Source: Wyeomyia smithii
Lineage: Eukaryota > Arthropoda > Insecta > Diptera > Culicidae
Direction: 5' to 3'
Length of the DNA stretch: 64,000 nucleotides
Assembly (NCBI RefSeq): GCF_029784165.1
Contig: NC_073696.1
Location: forward strand, 114,670,665-114,734,664
Made by a program: the position numbers and the translations under genes. The notes under the pieces were generated by a model. That model saw only the letters and a list, made by a program, of their open reading frames with translations. It did not search any database and had not been told where the DNA came from. Shown in pieces: positions 43,066 through 54,256 of this stretch (within the stretch, counting starts at the first letter, position 1; the number at the start of each line of letters is the position of its first letter).

Positions 43066-43375
43066 AGCATCGCTGCATGTTATTAGGGGTTGAGCCGTTT
43101 GAAATAACGAGATTTAACGCACAAGTTATTTTCGTTGCGAAGGTCCTGAAAAATTAAATTGATTCACCTGCTAGCTATTCTCGCGGAATTGAATCTCTAC
43201 GCTCCGGAAAGGAATCTGCGGAGACGTCATCTTCTGAACTTGATGGCAAGGTATAGTCGGTGTGGCCAGTATGATGCGATTAGAATTATGTCAACGAGGT
43301 TGCAGAACTTTTCGATTTCAACGAACCCATCAACACTTTTTTGCGTCGCCTGAGAATTCACTTATAAAATTTCAA
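43066..43375 (+). pseudogene. RT C-terminal tail of CR1/Jockey-like element
   Basis: Encodes HPYEHRCMLLGVEPFEITRF, VIFVAKVLKN, a stop, then LAILAELNLYAPERNLRRR (43160-43216) and RYSRCGQYDAIRIMSTR, with DFNEP near the end. These match the C-terminal segment that follows the thumb in such elements (LNLYAP block). Continuous with 38926-39672 if the insertion is ignored. Confidence 0.75.
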
Positions 43376-43869
43376 TATATCATTGTTGCTCGTATCTAGT
43401 TTATAATTTTATTCATTAAGACAAAAAATTGTCAGATTGAATTTTTAAATATAACATTAACGTCATTTTGTTGTAGAAACAGTGATTTTTTTCACTGTTT
43501 CTACAACCGATTGATGTACATCCATCGTAGTATGCGACAAGTCGCTCACTTTTTTTTCCATAATCAGTCAAATAGCCGTGATTTGGGAATACATTCTCGA
43601 AAATGAATTTAGTTTGGAACATAATAGCTTTCGTGGCCTCTGCCATTTTCCATATGCACTTCGTTCGTATAAAAATCACAAGTGCGCTTTAGTTGTCCAC
43701 GAGCATGGACCAAGCTTCGTGCCCTTAGAGGGCTACAGTATGATCAAAGTTTTCTAGATAGTCAACTTCGTGCGTTAATGTCCTTCTCGGTAATCCCCAG
43801 TCAGCCTAGTTGCACGCACTTGTCAACTACTTCGATTAATTCACCACTAAGCTGGATCCGTTGTCGGAG
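43376..43869. other. 3' UTR remnant and unassigned sequence with a perfect hairpin
   Basis: Begins with the 3' region of the CR1/Jockey-like copy (CATTAAGAC near 43414). A perfect 16-bp stem GTTGTAGAAACAGTGA (43470-43485) pairs with 43492-43507 around a T6 loop. Function unknown. The rest, to 43869, is unassigned. Confidence 0.5.
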
Positions 43870-44300
43870 ATTAACTCGGTCTTCTCTGGGGTAAATTGTA
43901 GGCTCCTGTGCGTCATACCGATTACGAGATTATCCATATTCCGTGGTATTCGATAATTGTGGAATGTTTTCCAAAGGGCAGAAGTAGTCATCTTATATTT
44001 CAAAAAGGGACGCGGTCTTAAATTTTGGCCTCTGTGTATCATGCTGGTTCCGGAAATTCTTATATTGAGTGGTATTCGGCCATTTTGGTCTGTTATTGAG
44101 GTAGATTCTTAGCTCCTGTGCATCATTTCGATCATTTTAAGCTGTTGTCCGGAAAAATTGTTTCACATATGTGTTTCATTTGTACGAAACCCTTCTCTTG
44201 CAGAGAAGGAAGAGTTGTCGTACCACCATAGAAATATTTCCTGCTCCCAAAAACTTCTACATGCCACATTTGGTTCCATTCGCTTGTTTAGGTCTCGAGT
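43870..44300 (-). repeat. Inverted fragment of the 0.3-3.4 kb repeat family
   Basis: On the complement this stretch carries three to four decayed ~120-bp units (TATTTCCGGAACC near 44050, CACTCAATATAAG, AAGATGACTACTTC near 43990) and, farther upstream on that strand, the AAATGGAACC/TTCTCTGCAAGAGAAGGG module (44200-44290). Same family as 290-2075, opposite orientation. Confidence 0.75.
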
Positions 44301-44902
44301 CGTTGAATCTAATAAACGCACCGCAAACATAGTTCTGTTGGATTCACGTCACGTGGAGTAGAAATGGCGGTTACGTGATTTCGTTTTCGTGAATTACTGA
44401 CTCTATTTTTTACACTTTTGATCCAATTTCGGTGCCTATAAGTACAATTTGGTGTGTTCTATTGTTTCATCGCGAAAACTACAAAATCCATTCGTTGTTT
44501 TGCTTTCGTCTCGATTAGACGCAAATTGTTCATCTCCGTTTGAGTTCGCAAAATAACAATACACGAGTTATCGTACGGGTGTTTTTTTTTTGTCGATTAG
44601 TTCTTGTGCTGCGCGATAACAATAGCCGGCAGTTTATCGGCAGAAACATCTTCTGCACACTGGTAGGGGCAGGCTACCCCGCCAGTGATCCGATACGCAG
44701 CTGATATATCAGCAAGAATAATTCTCCCGCACCGCTGTTACCCCGCTAGCAGCACGGACCACCATACGATCGAGCGAGTGGAAGTCAACTACAAGTGGCA
44801 TCTACAAGGTCGCGTGTAGGATACGGCCACTGTGTCACAACACGAAGCTGGATCGTCATTGTTTGTTCTGCGGAGACGCTCGATTAATCCTACTATCAGC
44901 CG

Positions 44903-44925
44903 TGTATTATTATAAATATTATTAC

Positions 44926-44982
<57 letters not shown>

Positions 44983-45003
44983 TGTTATTAGTATTAGTAT
45001 TAC
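44903..45003 (+). repeat. TTA trinucleotide microsatellite in the 5' UTR of copy 2
   Basis: An almost uninterrupted TTA run with occasional ACT and GTT variants, about 230 bases before the ORF1 start. A C14 tract follows at about 45071-45084. Confidence 0.9.
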
Positions 45004-45135
45004 TGCCTTTTTTTATTTTGATCCATTGTAGTTTGAAAAACTGTTTTTAAAATTTAATAGCAACTACTTGACCCCCCCCCCCCCACATTCGAATATTTAT
45101 CGTTTGTGTGCGGTAGAGCGTAACGCTCCCGCAAA

Positions 45136-46515
45136 ATGGACGACATGCAGGTGCAACTATTCCTGGATGTGGAAACAAATGGGGAAGAGATTGAGATCTC
45201 CCCCATCAATTCCCCTCTACCTTCCCCGCTACCTAGCCCCGTACCAAGTGTACCGGCAACACGGGTGAAAGCTTACCCAGATGCTTCGAAAGGTCCGTTC
45301 GTAGTTTACTTCAGGCCCATAAAGAAGCCTCTAAATATAATTCAAATCGGCAAGGACCTGGCAAAACAGTTTTCGGACGTAACCGAAATTACAAAGGTTA
45401 GACCGAACAAACTGCGAGTTGTTGTGAGTAGCTTGAAGCAAGCAAACGCAATTGCTAGCTACGAGCTATTCACGAGAGAGTACCGCGTGTACATCCCTGC
45501 CAAGGACGTGGAGATCGACGGTGTGGTTACCGAAGGAAGCCTCACGGTCGATGACATTTTGCGTCACGGGGTTGGCTGCTTCGAGAACCCCCTGATTCAA
45601 GATGTAAAGATACTGGATGTCAAGCAATTGCATTCAGTATCCATCGAAGAAGGGAAGAAGAAATTCTTCCCTTCGGATTCCTTCCGTGTAACATTCGCCG
45701 GATCCGCACTGCCGAACTACATCTCTTTGGACAGGGTTCGTCTGCCTGTACGCCTGTTCGTACCGCGGGTCATGCATTGCCAAAACTGCAAGCAGTTAGG
45801 TCATACAGCCACCTACTGCTGCAACAAGGCACGCTGCAGCAAGTGCGGAGGCAATCATGCTGAGACCGCTTGCAGTGAGGATACTGAAAAGTGTCTTTAC
45901 TGCGAGGGAACTCGGCATGACCTTTCGGCGTGTCCCGCGTACAAACAGCGCGTGGAAAAAATAAAGCGTTCCCTCAAGGAACGATCAAAGCGCTCTTTCG
46001 CAGAAATGCTGAAGAGTGCTGAGCCACCCTCGACAGGAAACATCTTTTCCTTTTTGCCAACCGATGAGGGTACATCTGACGATCCCGTCGAAGGGTGTTC
46101 TTATGCCATGCCAGAAGGATCTAGGAAGAGGAGAATGATCAACTCTCCTAATCTTTCTCGCAAAGGTCGCAAGATAATCCCTAGCGGAATGACCAATAAG
46201 TCAACACAAAAAGGAAGCGGTGAAGAAAAACCGAAGCAAGTACCTCCCGATTTAAATTTTAAATCAAACCAGGAGTACCCACCGCTTCCTGGGGCACCAT
46301 AAACCCCTCGTGCACCCATTTCTCGATCAGAAGATAAAAAAAAAACAGGGTTCATAAAATTTTCTGATACTGTGGACTGGATATTTAAAACATTCAACAT
46401 ACCAGATCCCCTAAAAAATATTCTTCTTGCCCTTCTTCCTACAGTGAAAACCTTTTTGAAGCAACTAGCAGCAACTTGGCCCCTCATTTCAGCTATCATA
46501 TCTTTCGATGACTAA
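45136..46515 (+). pseudogene. ORF1 (Gag-like RNA-binding protein), copy 2, one nonsense codon
   Basis: ATG 45136 opens a frame with TAA at 46300-46302. The same frame then continues in phase for 71 codons to 46513-46515, with FSDTVDWIFKTFNIPDPLKN and WPLISAIISFDD, matching the extension in copy 1. The full protein was therefore about 459 residues and the first stop is premature. Domains: proline/serine-rich N-terminus; KPLNIIQIGKDLAKQF; DVEIDGVVTEGSL; zinc knuckles CQNCKQLGHTATYC, CSKCGGNHAETAC and CLYCEGTRHDLSAC at about residues 215-275; basic RSLKERSKRSF. ORF1 overlaps ORF2 by 8 nt in ATGACTAA. Confidence 0.9.
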
Positions 46516-49500
46516 TACGGCGAAAGAGGTTAGGAATTTTATCTCTGTATTACAGTGGAATTGCAGAAGTATCATCCCCAAATTCGATCTATTTTCTCAT
46601 TTAATAAATACATACAATTGTGACGCATTTGCGCTCTGTGAAACCTTTCTCAATTCAAACGATCAACTCAATTTCCACGATTTTAACATTATTCGTCGAG
46701 ATCGAGACTCACACGGTGGAGGGGTACTTTTAGGGATTAAAAAGTGCTATTCCTTCTTCCGAATCGACCTCCCCTCGATCTCGAATATTGAAGTCGTTGC
46801 CATTCAAACGAATATGAATGGAAAAGACCTATGGCCTTGTTTCGTTATATATGCCTCCATCCGCGCGGATTGAACAGAAGCATCTCACTGATATAGCAGA
46901 GTTGCTTCCCGCGCCTTTTTTGATATTGGGAGATTTTAATTCTCACTGTTCGCTATGGGGGTCGCTGTACGACGACAACCGATCTTCTTTAATCTGTAAC
47001 TTGATCGACGACTTCAATATGACAGTTTTGAATACTGGGGAAGCGACACGTGTACCTAATCCTCCAGCACGTGAAAGCGTGCTTGACCTATCCCTTTGCT
47101 CAACATCACTAGCGTTAGATTGCCGGTGGAAAGTAATCAACGATCCCCACGGCAGTGATCATCTTCCAATCGTTATATCAATTGCTAATGGTTCATCTCC
47201 CCAGAACCCAATCAATATTTCCTACGACCTTACACGTAATATTGATTGGAAGTGTTATGAGTCTATTATAGCGCAATCTATCGAGACTCACGAGGAACTT
47301 CCTCCGAAGGAAGAATACGCGTTCTTAGCTGGCTTGATAATCGACGCCGCGACTCAAGCTCAGACGAAACCGATACCCGGGGTAACGATTAGACAGCGCC
47401 CTCCCAACAAATGGTGGGACAAAGAGTGCTCTGAGCTGTACGCGCGAAGGTCCGCGGCGTATAAGGACTACCGGGAGTACGGCACTGTCAACCTGCTTCG
47501 AAAGTACGAGGCACTGGGCAGGCAGATGAAGAGCTTAGTAAAGGCGAAAAAACGCGGGTACTGGCGGCGGTTCGTAAACGCGTTGTCGAGGGAAACAGCG
47601 ATGAGCACTCTTTGGGATACCGCCAGGCGCATGCGGAACCGTGACGTTTCGAATGAAAGCGAGGAGTATTCAGATCGCTGGATACTCGATTTTGCCAAAA
47701 AGGTCTGTCCGGACTCTGTACCGGAACAGAAAACCTTTCGCGACGCGTTATTAGTAACTACGGAAGAGCCTCCATTTTCGATGTTGGAATTTTCAATGGC
47801 TCTCCTGTCGTGCAACAATAAGGCTCCAGGGTTAGAAAGAATAAAATTCAACCTGTTGAAGAATCTACCCGACTCTGCAAAAAGACGCTTGTTGAATTTG
47901 TTCAACAAGTTTCTTGAGCTAAATATTGTTCCGCATGACTGGAGGGAGGTAAAAGTCATTGCTATTCGGAAACCCGGGAAACCTGCCTCTGATCACAATT
48001 CATATAGGCCGATTGCGATGCTCTCTTGCCTCCGGAAATTAATGGAGAAAATGATCCTCTTACGGTTAGATAAATGGGTCGAAACAAACGGGTTACTTTC
48101 AGATACTCAATTTGACTTTCGCCGGGGCAAAGGGACGAACGATTGCCTAGCGTTGCTTTCTACTGAAATTCAACTAGCCTTTGCTCGAAAAGAGCAAATG
48201 GCTTCTGCGTTCATGGATATTAAGGGGGCTTTTGACTCTGTCTCTGTAGAAGTTTTAAGCGCGAAACTTAATTCGCAGGGACTTTCACCAAATTTGAATA
48301 ACTTTTTGCTCAATTTGTTGTCAGAAAAGCATATATATTTCTCACATGGCAATTCGACAACTTCCCGAATTAGTTACATGGGCCTCCCCAGGGCTCATGT
48401 TTGAGTCCTCTCTCATATAATTTTTACGTCAATGACATCGATGAATGTCTTGCAAATTCATGCACGCTAAGGCAACTTGCAGACGATAGCGTTGTATCCA
48501 TTACTGGTGGCAAGGCTAGCGATCTGCAAGGACCATTGCAAGATACCTTAGACAATTTGTCTGAATGGGCTCTTAAGCTGGGTATCGAATTCTCTCCGGA
48601 GAAAACTGAGCTGGTCGTTTTTTCTAGGAAGCATAACCCAGCTCAGCTGCAGCTCCTACTAACGGGTAAAACGATCTCTCAGGTTTTAGTCGCTAAATAT
48701 CTCGGGGTCTGGTTCGACTCTAAATGCACCTGGGCTTGTCATATTAGGTATCTGACACAAAAATGCCAACAAAGGATTAATTTTCTTCGTACGATTACCG
48801 GAACTTGGTGGGGTGCTCACCCAGGAGACCTTCTAAGGTTATACCAAACAACGATATTGTCAGTTCTTGAGTACGGCTGTTTCTGCTTTCGCTCCGCCGC
48901 GAACACGCACATTATAAAATTAGAGAGAACACAATATCGTTGTTTGCGTATTGCCTTGGGTTGCATGCAGTCGACCCATACGATGAGTCTTGAAGTGTTA
49001 GCGGGTATTCTTCCGTTGAAACATCGTTTTTGGAATCTCTCTTACCGGTTGCTAATTCGATGCACAGTTATGAACCCATTAGTAATTGAAAATTTCGAGT
49101 GGTTGGTCGACCTTCAATCTCAATCCAGATTTATGACTTTATATTTTGACTATATGGCTCAAGATATTAATCCTTCTTCATACGATTCCTCCAATGTCGC
49201 ACTTTTAGCTACTTCTAATAATGCTATATTCTTCGACACCACCATGAAACAAGACATTTCTGGTATCCCGGATCAATTGCGACCCCAAGAGATCTCTAAG
49301 ATTTTTTCCAATAAGTTTAAACATGTTAGTTATGATAAAAGGTTTTACACTGACGGATCTAATCTAGATGAGTCCACTGGCTTCGGTGTTTTCCACGAAA
49401 ATTTTACCGCCTCCTACAAACTCGATGCCTCTGCTTCCGTGTACGTCGCAGAACTTGCTGCTATTCAGTACTCTCTTGGAATTACGAAACCCTACCCACA

Positions 49501-50190
49501 GACCACTACTTCATCTTCACAGATAGTCTCAGTGCCATTGAGGCTCTGCGATCGATGAAGCCTGTGAAGCACACCCCGTATTTCCTGGGGAAAATACGGC
49601 GGTTTTTAAGTGCTTTAACAGATAAAAATTACCGGGTTACCTTAGCGTGGGTCCCTTCTCATTGCTCGATTCCGGGTAACGAAAAGGCTGACTCTTTAGC
49701 TAAGGTGGGTGCTATTGATGGCGATATTTATGAAAAACCAATTGCTTATGATGAATTTTATAGCATTTTGCGTCAGAGAACACTAAACAGTTGGCAATCA
49801 TCATGGAACTCAGATGAACTGGGACGGTGGCTACATTCCATTTTTCTTAAGGTATCGACGAAAGCATGGTTCAAGGGGTTGGATGTAGGTCGGGACTTCA
49901 TTCGCGTGATGTCCAGACTTATGTCCAATCACTATACGTTAAACACGCATCTCTTTCGTATAGGGCTTGTAGACAGTAATCACTGCGTTTGTGGCGATGG
50001 CTACCATGACATCGAGCATGTTGTTTGGTCGTGTACCGAGGACTGTGGTGTTAGGTCTGAGCTCATAGATTCCCTTCGGGCCCGAGGAAAACAACCGAAC
50101 GTACCCGTTAGAGACATTCTGGGAAGCGGTGATCTCCAGTACATGACACAGCTATACGTGTTCATAAAACACGCTGGTATTAAAATATGA
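46508..50190 (+). pseudogene. ORF2 (endonuclease, RT, RNase H), copy 2, three frameshifts
   Basis: ATG 46508 overlaps the end of ORF1. Endonuclease: QWNCRSII, LCETFL, LGDFNSHCSLWGS and DPHGSDHLPIV. RT: KVIAIRKPGKPASDHNSYRP, TQFDFRRGKGTNDCLALL, motif A MDIKGAFDSVS and motif C QLADDSVV. RNase H: FYTDGS, VAELAAIQY and VPSHCSIPGNEKADSLAK; then CVCGDGYHDIEHVVWSC. Single-base frame changes are at about 46840, 48390 (in the PQGS block, MGLP then RAHV) and 49480. The enzyme set would nick the target, prime cDNA from the 3' OH and remove RNA. It is non-functional as read. Confidence 0.9.
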
Positions 50191-50582
50191 AACTCTTCTA
50201 TCTATTTGTTAGATTACCATTCCCGCTACACGCTGAAAGAAGATGATACACTAAGCTGGAGGCACTCAAACGAAGACTCGGCATCTTTATGTTCACGCAG
50301 ACACCTCAGTCCAAACTGCTCAAATAGAACATCACTGCTTAGCCATGTACAAATAAATAAATCGTATAAATCAATATAGTTAAAATCAAAATTGTAACTC
50401 CCCTCCTCTCACCTTAAATCCCCACTAGCTCGTAGTCGGCCGCGAGAATAAAGAAAAGGCCTCCCTCTTTTCCCTGCTAGTTTAGAATTAAAAAAAAATG
50501 TACTTGGCTCAGTTAAACATAAATTGTATCGTGCCGTGTCAAATAAACTATTTAAAAACTAAAAACTACAAAACGGCCATTT
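50191..50582 (+). other. 3' UTR of I-like copy 2
   Basis: Contains GCTCGTAGTCGGC (about 50429-50441) and GTGCCGTGTCAAATAAA (about 50532-50548), then an A-rich tail with AAAAACTA repeats. The element ends just before TGGCGCTTACGT. Confidence 0.7.
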
Positions 50583-50667
50583 TGGCGCTTACGTCAGTCT
50601 GCGAGATTACGGCAGTAATAAACTTGGCAATTCAATGGTAACCTATTCTACAGAAATCACTTTATAA

Positions 50668-51395
50668 CTACCGTAAACTGGGGTGACTTTGAACACTGTA
50701 CCTCTTTTTTGAAAATGTGGTAAAAAAGCGCTCGTAGTGCTTAGGACTCGTCGTAATCTTCACTGAATGCGTGGATATATGTTCGCATTGCTACTACTCA
50801 TGCATTTATTGCTATTTCAAGAGTGTTTTTCTTGCTAAAGTATTAATTGAAAATAAAGTGTATTTTTGGCGATTTTCGTTGCATACAAACAATCGGTTCA
50901 AGCAGATTCAAAACAACAAGTTGCAATACGTAAAGTTTTTTTATTTTGTTCCCAGATTATTTTTTAAGATGAACAAATATTCTTACAATACATTTTATTG
51001 TTATTTTTGCAAGTTTTTTCTCAAAGGCAATGTTGAGTCCCAATATTCTCCACAGCGTATTACATATTTCTTCTTAACAACAACCTAAGACGTGAAGTAA
51101 CATGCAAATTTGGCCAATTTCATAAGTCATATTCCTCGTGGACTAGTTTTTGATGATTTTAGACCACCTTCTCTTTCAGTGGATAACAATTCATATATAT
51201 TTTAAAATTTTTGTATGAATCTTGTAGATTCGCCATTATAAACTATTCACGTAGAATGTGAATGGCTCCCAAATTTCTTTCCATATTTATAAACTCGTTT
51301 AAGCCGTTTGAGGCTGTTCAATTTAATGAAAGTAGCAAAGTGTTTCACCAAATTCATCAAAATAATGAAGTGATCAAAGTCACCCCGTAATGATG
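50668..51395. mobile_element. AT-rich MITE with GGGGTGACTTTGA ends
   Basis: Left CCGTAAACTGGGGTGACTTT then GAACACT is mirrored by the right end, whose complement is CATTACGGGGTGACTTTGAT then CACTTC. Inverted ends are about 25 bp. The interior is AT-rich and non-coding; the frame at 50771-51088 has no domain. Confidence 0.7.
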
Positions 51396-51840
51396 ATTAG
51401 TGTAAAATTTTTAGAGCATATTTAAAAACAGCAAAAGTGTTGTTAAACTTTTGAAGTAGTGACTGAATCTTTTTCAATGCATGCCAGTACTTATTTTAAA
51501 AATATCGAATAATATTGTTTTCAGTATATTTTGAAAATATTTGAGTAACAATTAAAAAAGTGATCAAAGTTTCACATTTTATATATCAGTGCTCGCGTAA
51601 TGAGTCTAGTTTCCACTTGAGGTGGTTTTTCTTAATTTTTTTTTCGAGATAGGTGCAAAAATAAAACAGAAAAATGATCTCTTACATTTATTTAAAAGTA
51701 AATTTAGACATGAGAAAAAAAACCTTGATGTATAATTTTTTCCACAAGCATTTTTTTTTCTCATTTTTCAAATAGAAAAAAAATCCTTGATGTATAAAAC
51801 GGTTGGCGAATGACTGTACCAAAGGCGCAATATAGCTCCC
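51396..51840. other. Unassigned AT-rich sequence
   Basis: Contains a partial echo of the preceding MITE (AAGTGATCAAAGTTTCAC near 51561) and two AAAATCCTTGATGTATAA copies (about 51720 and 51780). No gene. Confidence 0.45.
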
Positions 51841-52199
51841 ACATGCGAACCATTAGCCTTCCAGTTACCGAACCCCTACCTCCTCGTTGGTGTCAACCGG
51901 GATACGAGTAACTAGTAAGAATATCGGGTAACCAACCCCGGTGGGACTACCGGTCGTATGCTGACAGTGGAAGCGGGCTTCCTTCCTCGGAAGGAAGTTT
52001 CTTGGACAGGTAACGCCACCACAAGTGCCTTAAGTGACGCACCCACAAGCGTTATGTCCAAGTCCTGGTTGTGTTCGGAACTCAAAAGAGTAGCACTACG
52101 TCGGTCCTCCTGCGAGAAAGTGGGATTGGTCGTGGGCCTTGCAAGCCCGCATCGCGAAAAACAAAAGCAACGAACGCTATAACAGAAAATTCGAGCCAG

Positions 52200-53275
52200 A
52201 ATAATCGGCAAAAACCTAGGCGACGGAAACGGACTAACGATTGGATACTCGGAACATGGAACTTCCGTTCTCTCAATTTCCTAGGAAGTACCCCTATACT
52301 TTCCGAAGAATTGAAAAAACCGCAAGTTCAACATCCTGGCGCTGCAGGAGGGATTCTGGAAAGGGACGACGGTGCGTACGTATAGGAATGGACACACCAT
52401 CTACCAGAGTTGTGGTGACACACATGAGCTGGGCACAGCTTTTATAGTGATGGGTGAGATGCAGAAGCGGGTAATTAGGTGGTGGCCGGTTAACCCCAGA
52501 ATGCGCAGGTTAAGAATCAAGGGCCGATTCTTTAACATTAGCATTATAAACGTGCACAGCCCTCACCTCGGAAGTACTGATGACGACAAATTAGAATTCT
52601 TCGCGCAGTTGTAACGTAATTACGATCGCTGCCCAAAACATGATGTTAAGATTTTCATCGGGGATAACAACGCTCAGGTCGGTCAGGAGGAGGAATTTAG
52701 ACCGGTAGTTGGACGATTCAGCGCACACCGGCTGACAAATGCAAATACCCTAAGACTAATTGACTTCGCCGCCTCCAAGAACATGGCCAGCACCTTTTTC
52801 TAGCTTAACCTCCAACATCGGTACACCTGGAGATCACCTAACCAAACAGAAACTCAAATCGACCACGTTTTGATAGATGGTTGGCACTTTTCAGACATCA
52901 TCGACGTCAAAACACATCGGGTCGCTAACATCAACTCGGACCACTATCTAGTGATGGTAAAGATACGCCAAAAATTATCCGTTGTGAACAACATACGGTA
53001 CCGTTGCCCGCCATGGTATAATCTCGCGCGGCTGAAGCAACCCGAAGTCGCCGAAAACTACACGCTTTCTCTCGAAGCTGCACTGCCAGAAGAGGACGAG
53101 CTGCGGAGAGCCACCCGTAGAACGTGGAGCAAACAGAAACGGAGACAGCAAACCTAACTCTTCCAGGAAAAAAGCGCCGCTAGGAGGAGGATGAGCGCGA
53201 AGAACTACAACAGCTGTACCGCTTTCATGAAACACTAGAGTTCTATCAGAGATTCAACGCATCCCGCAAAGGCTT
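52200..53275 (+). pseudogene. RTE-like endonuclease and linker, broken
   Basis: GTWNFRSLN (catalytic Asn block) is near 52245-52275; a frame change near 52320 leads to ILALQEGFWKG-like coding (catalytic Glu), then GHTIYQSCGDTHELGTAFIV. INVHSPHLGSTDDDKLEFFA, IFIGDNNAQVGQ (usual GDFNA changed to GDNNA), RYTWRSPNQTETQIDHVLID and NSDHYLVMVKI (catalytic His) follow. Stops occur at about 52612 and 52801. The linker ends YRFHETLEFYQRFNASRKGF at 53275. Non-functional. Confidence 0.82.
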
Positions 53276-53824
53276 TGTTCCGCTAGAGCTTACACAAGGC
53301 AAAGGAACTGTCTTGTGTTGCGTACGACAGCTCATTCTTGCGCACGTATTTTGTTCTATCGGACATGACAGCCTAGTTTGTTCAGTGTGACAGTCTGCTG
53401 ATCGGCTGCGGCTGTCATCGACTCGCATTTTTTCGTTTCTCCTTTTTCACAGGCCGGTGGCATATTGAATACAAAGCTAACTGTTTCCATTGTTGATATT
53501 ATTCCCCACGTAAGAAAAAACGTGCTTCGCACCATCTCTCTTTCATTCTTTCATCGGCCTTACTGTCGTGTATCATAATCACCTGACATCTCGCTCGGAT
53601 TCGTGCTGAAGGATGTCGGAAGATTATAGGCTGTCATTTACGACAGCTTGGAATAACCAACAGACATAAGGAGATGAAAACTAACAGCCCGTATGGAGTT
53701 GCATGTGTGCTGTCGTCAGTTGCTGTCAGACTGTTTACCGAACGTGTGGGGAACAGAGAGAGCTGTGCAATACAATGAGAGCCGGATCAGTTATAAATTT
53801 GCTATCATTGTCTTGCAGTCATTT
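53276..53824. other. Unassigned insertion in RTE copy 3
   Basis: Interrupts the RTE copy between linker and 3' end. It contains several GACAGC/GCTGTC words in both orientations (for example ACGACAGCTC near 53326 and CTGTCATTTACGACAGC near 53632), which hint at fold-back structure, but I could not define termini. It may instead be a filler left after deletion of RT. Confidence 0.4.
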
Positions 53825-53929
53825 TCATAACACTGGGTCTGTCGCCTTAAAAGTAAGTAAGTAAAGTAAGTAAGGTTCTGAAAAATTGTTTGATCCCAGT
53901 TAAAGCATCGTATCGTCGCAAGAAGTTTT

Positions 53930-54256
53930 TTTTTTCAGCAAGAAAATGTATTCACACCAGTTCGGCTACAAAACCATGGTTTGCTACCCAGAAAATTGAC
54001 TTACTGGAATGGCCCGCAGTCCTGACCTAAATCAAATTCAACCTTCCTATGAATTTGGTGCCCCTAGGTATTACCAAAACGCGCCAACGTACGTGAGAGT
54101 TCGCATAGTAATAGCTTGGTCGCTTTAATGTCATGTTTACGAGAAAACTCATTTGAGTCTTTGACAATAAATAATGGCTGGGGACACCAAAGTTCATAGG
54201 AATGGTTGAAAAGCTTTAATCATTATTTTTTTCCGGCTTTTGGAGTGTATCCGGTT
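53930..54256 (+). pseudogene. Tc1-like transposase C-terminal relic
   Basis: Translation of 53950-54040 gives SATKPWFATQKIDLLEWPAR followed by SPDLNQIQ. The WPxxSPDLNPIE block carries the third catalytic residue in Tc1 transposases; the final IE/EN is altered. A downstream segment to TTTGACCAGTG (about 54246-54256) resembles a Tc1 terminal end (CAGTG-type). Confidence 0.7.

Larger units (their letters stand above)
38926..43375 (+). mobile_element. CR1/Jockey-like non-LTR copy, split by a 3.4-kb insertion
   Basis: RT runs 38926-39691, then resumes at 43050 after the insertion and ends at about 43375, followed by 3' UTR with CATTAAGAC near 43414, the 3' signature also seen in the copy at 4392. 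Joining across the break restores the order expected: ALRHLPWHD before the break and HPYEHRCMLLG after it. The 5' end is truncated inside RT and bears an inverted duplication. Confidence 0.82.
44377..50582 (+). mobile_element. I-like non-LTR retrotransposon, copy 2 (best preserved)
   Basis: 5' UTR 44377-45135, ORF1 45136-46515, ORF2 46508-50190, 3' UTR to about 50582. A 12-bp near-duplicate TGGCGGTTACGT (44365-44376) and TGGCGCTTACGT (50583-50594) flanks this interval with one mismatch and may be the target-site duplication. The 3' UTR shares GCTCGTAGTCGGC and GTGCCGTGTCAAATAAA with copy 1. The gene plan is that of copy 1; ORF1 has a single stop and ORF2 three frameshifts. Confidence 0.82.
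51841..53875 (+). mobile_element. RTE-like non-LTR retrotransposon, copy 3, internally disrupted
   Basis: 5' UTR-like sequence (about 51841-52200) is followed by endonuclease (52200-53000) and linker (53000-53275), then foreign sequence (53276-53824), and a 3' end GTCTGTCGCCTTAAAAG followed by TAAG repeats (53829-53875) that matches the end of the copy at 5951-7975. No RT is left. The endonuclease part is closely related to 13805-14822. Confidence 0.75.

Noticed and set aside
43470..43507. Rho-independent terminator
   Set aside because: The hairpin is AT-rich, the context is eukaryotic and no bacterial gene is present.
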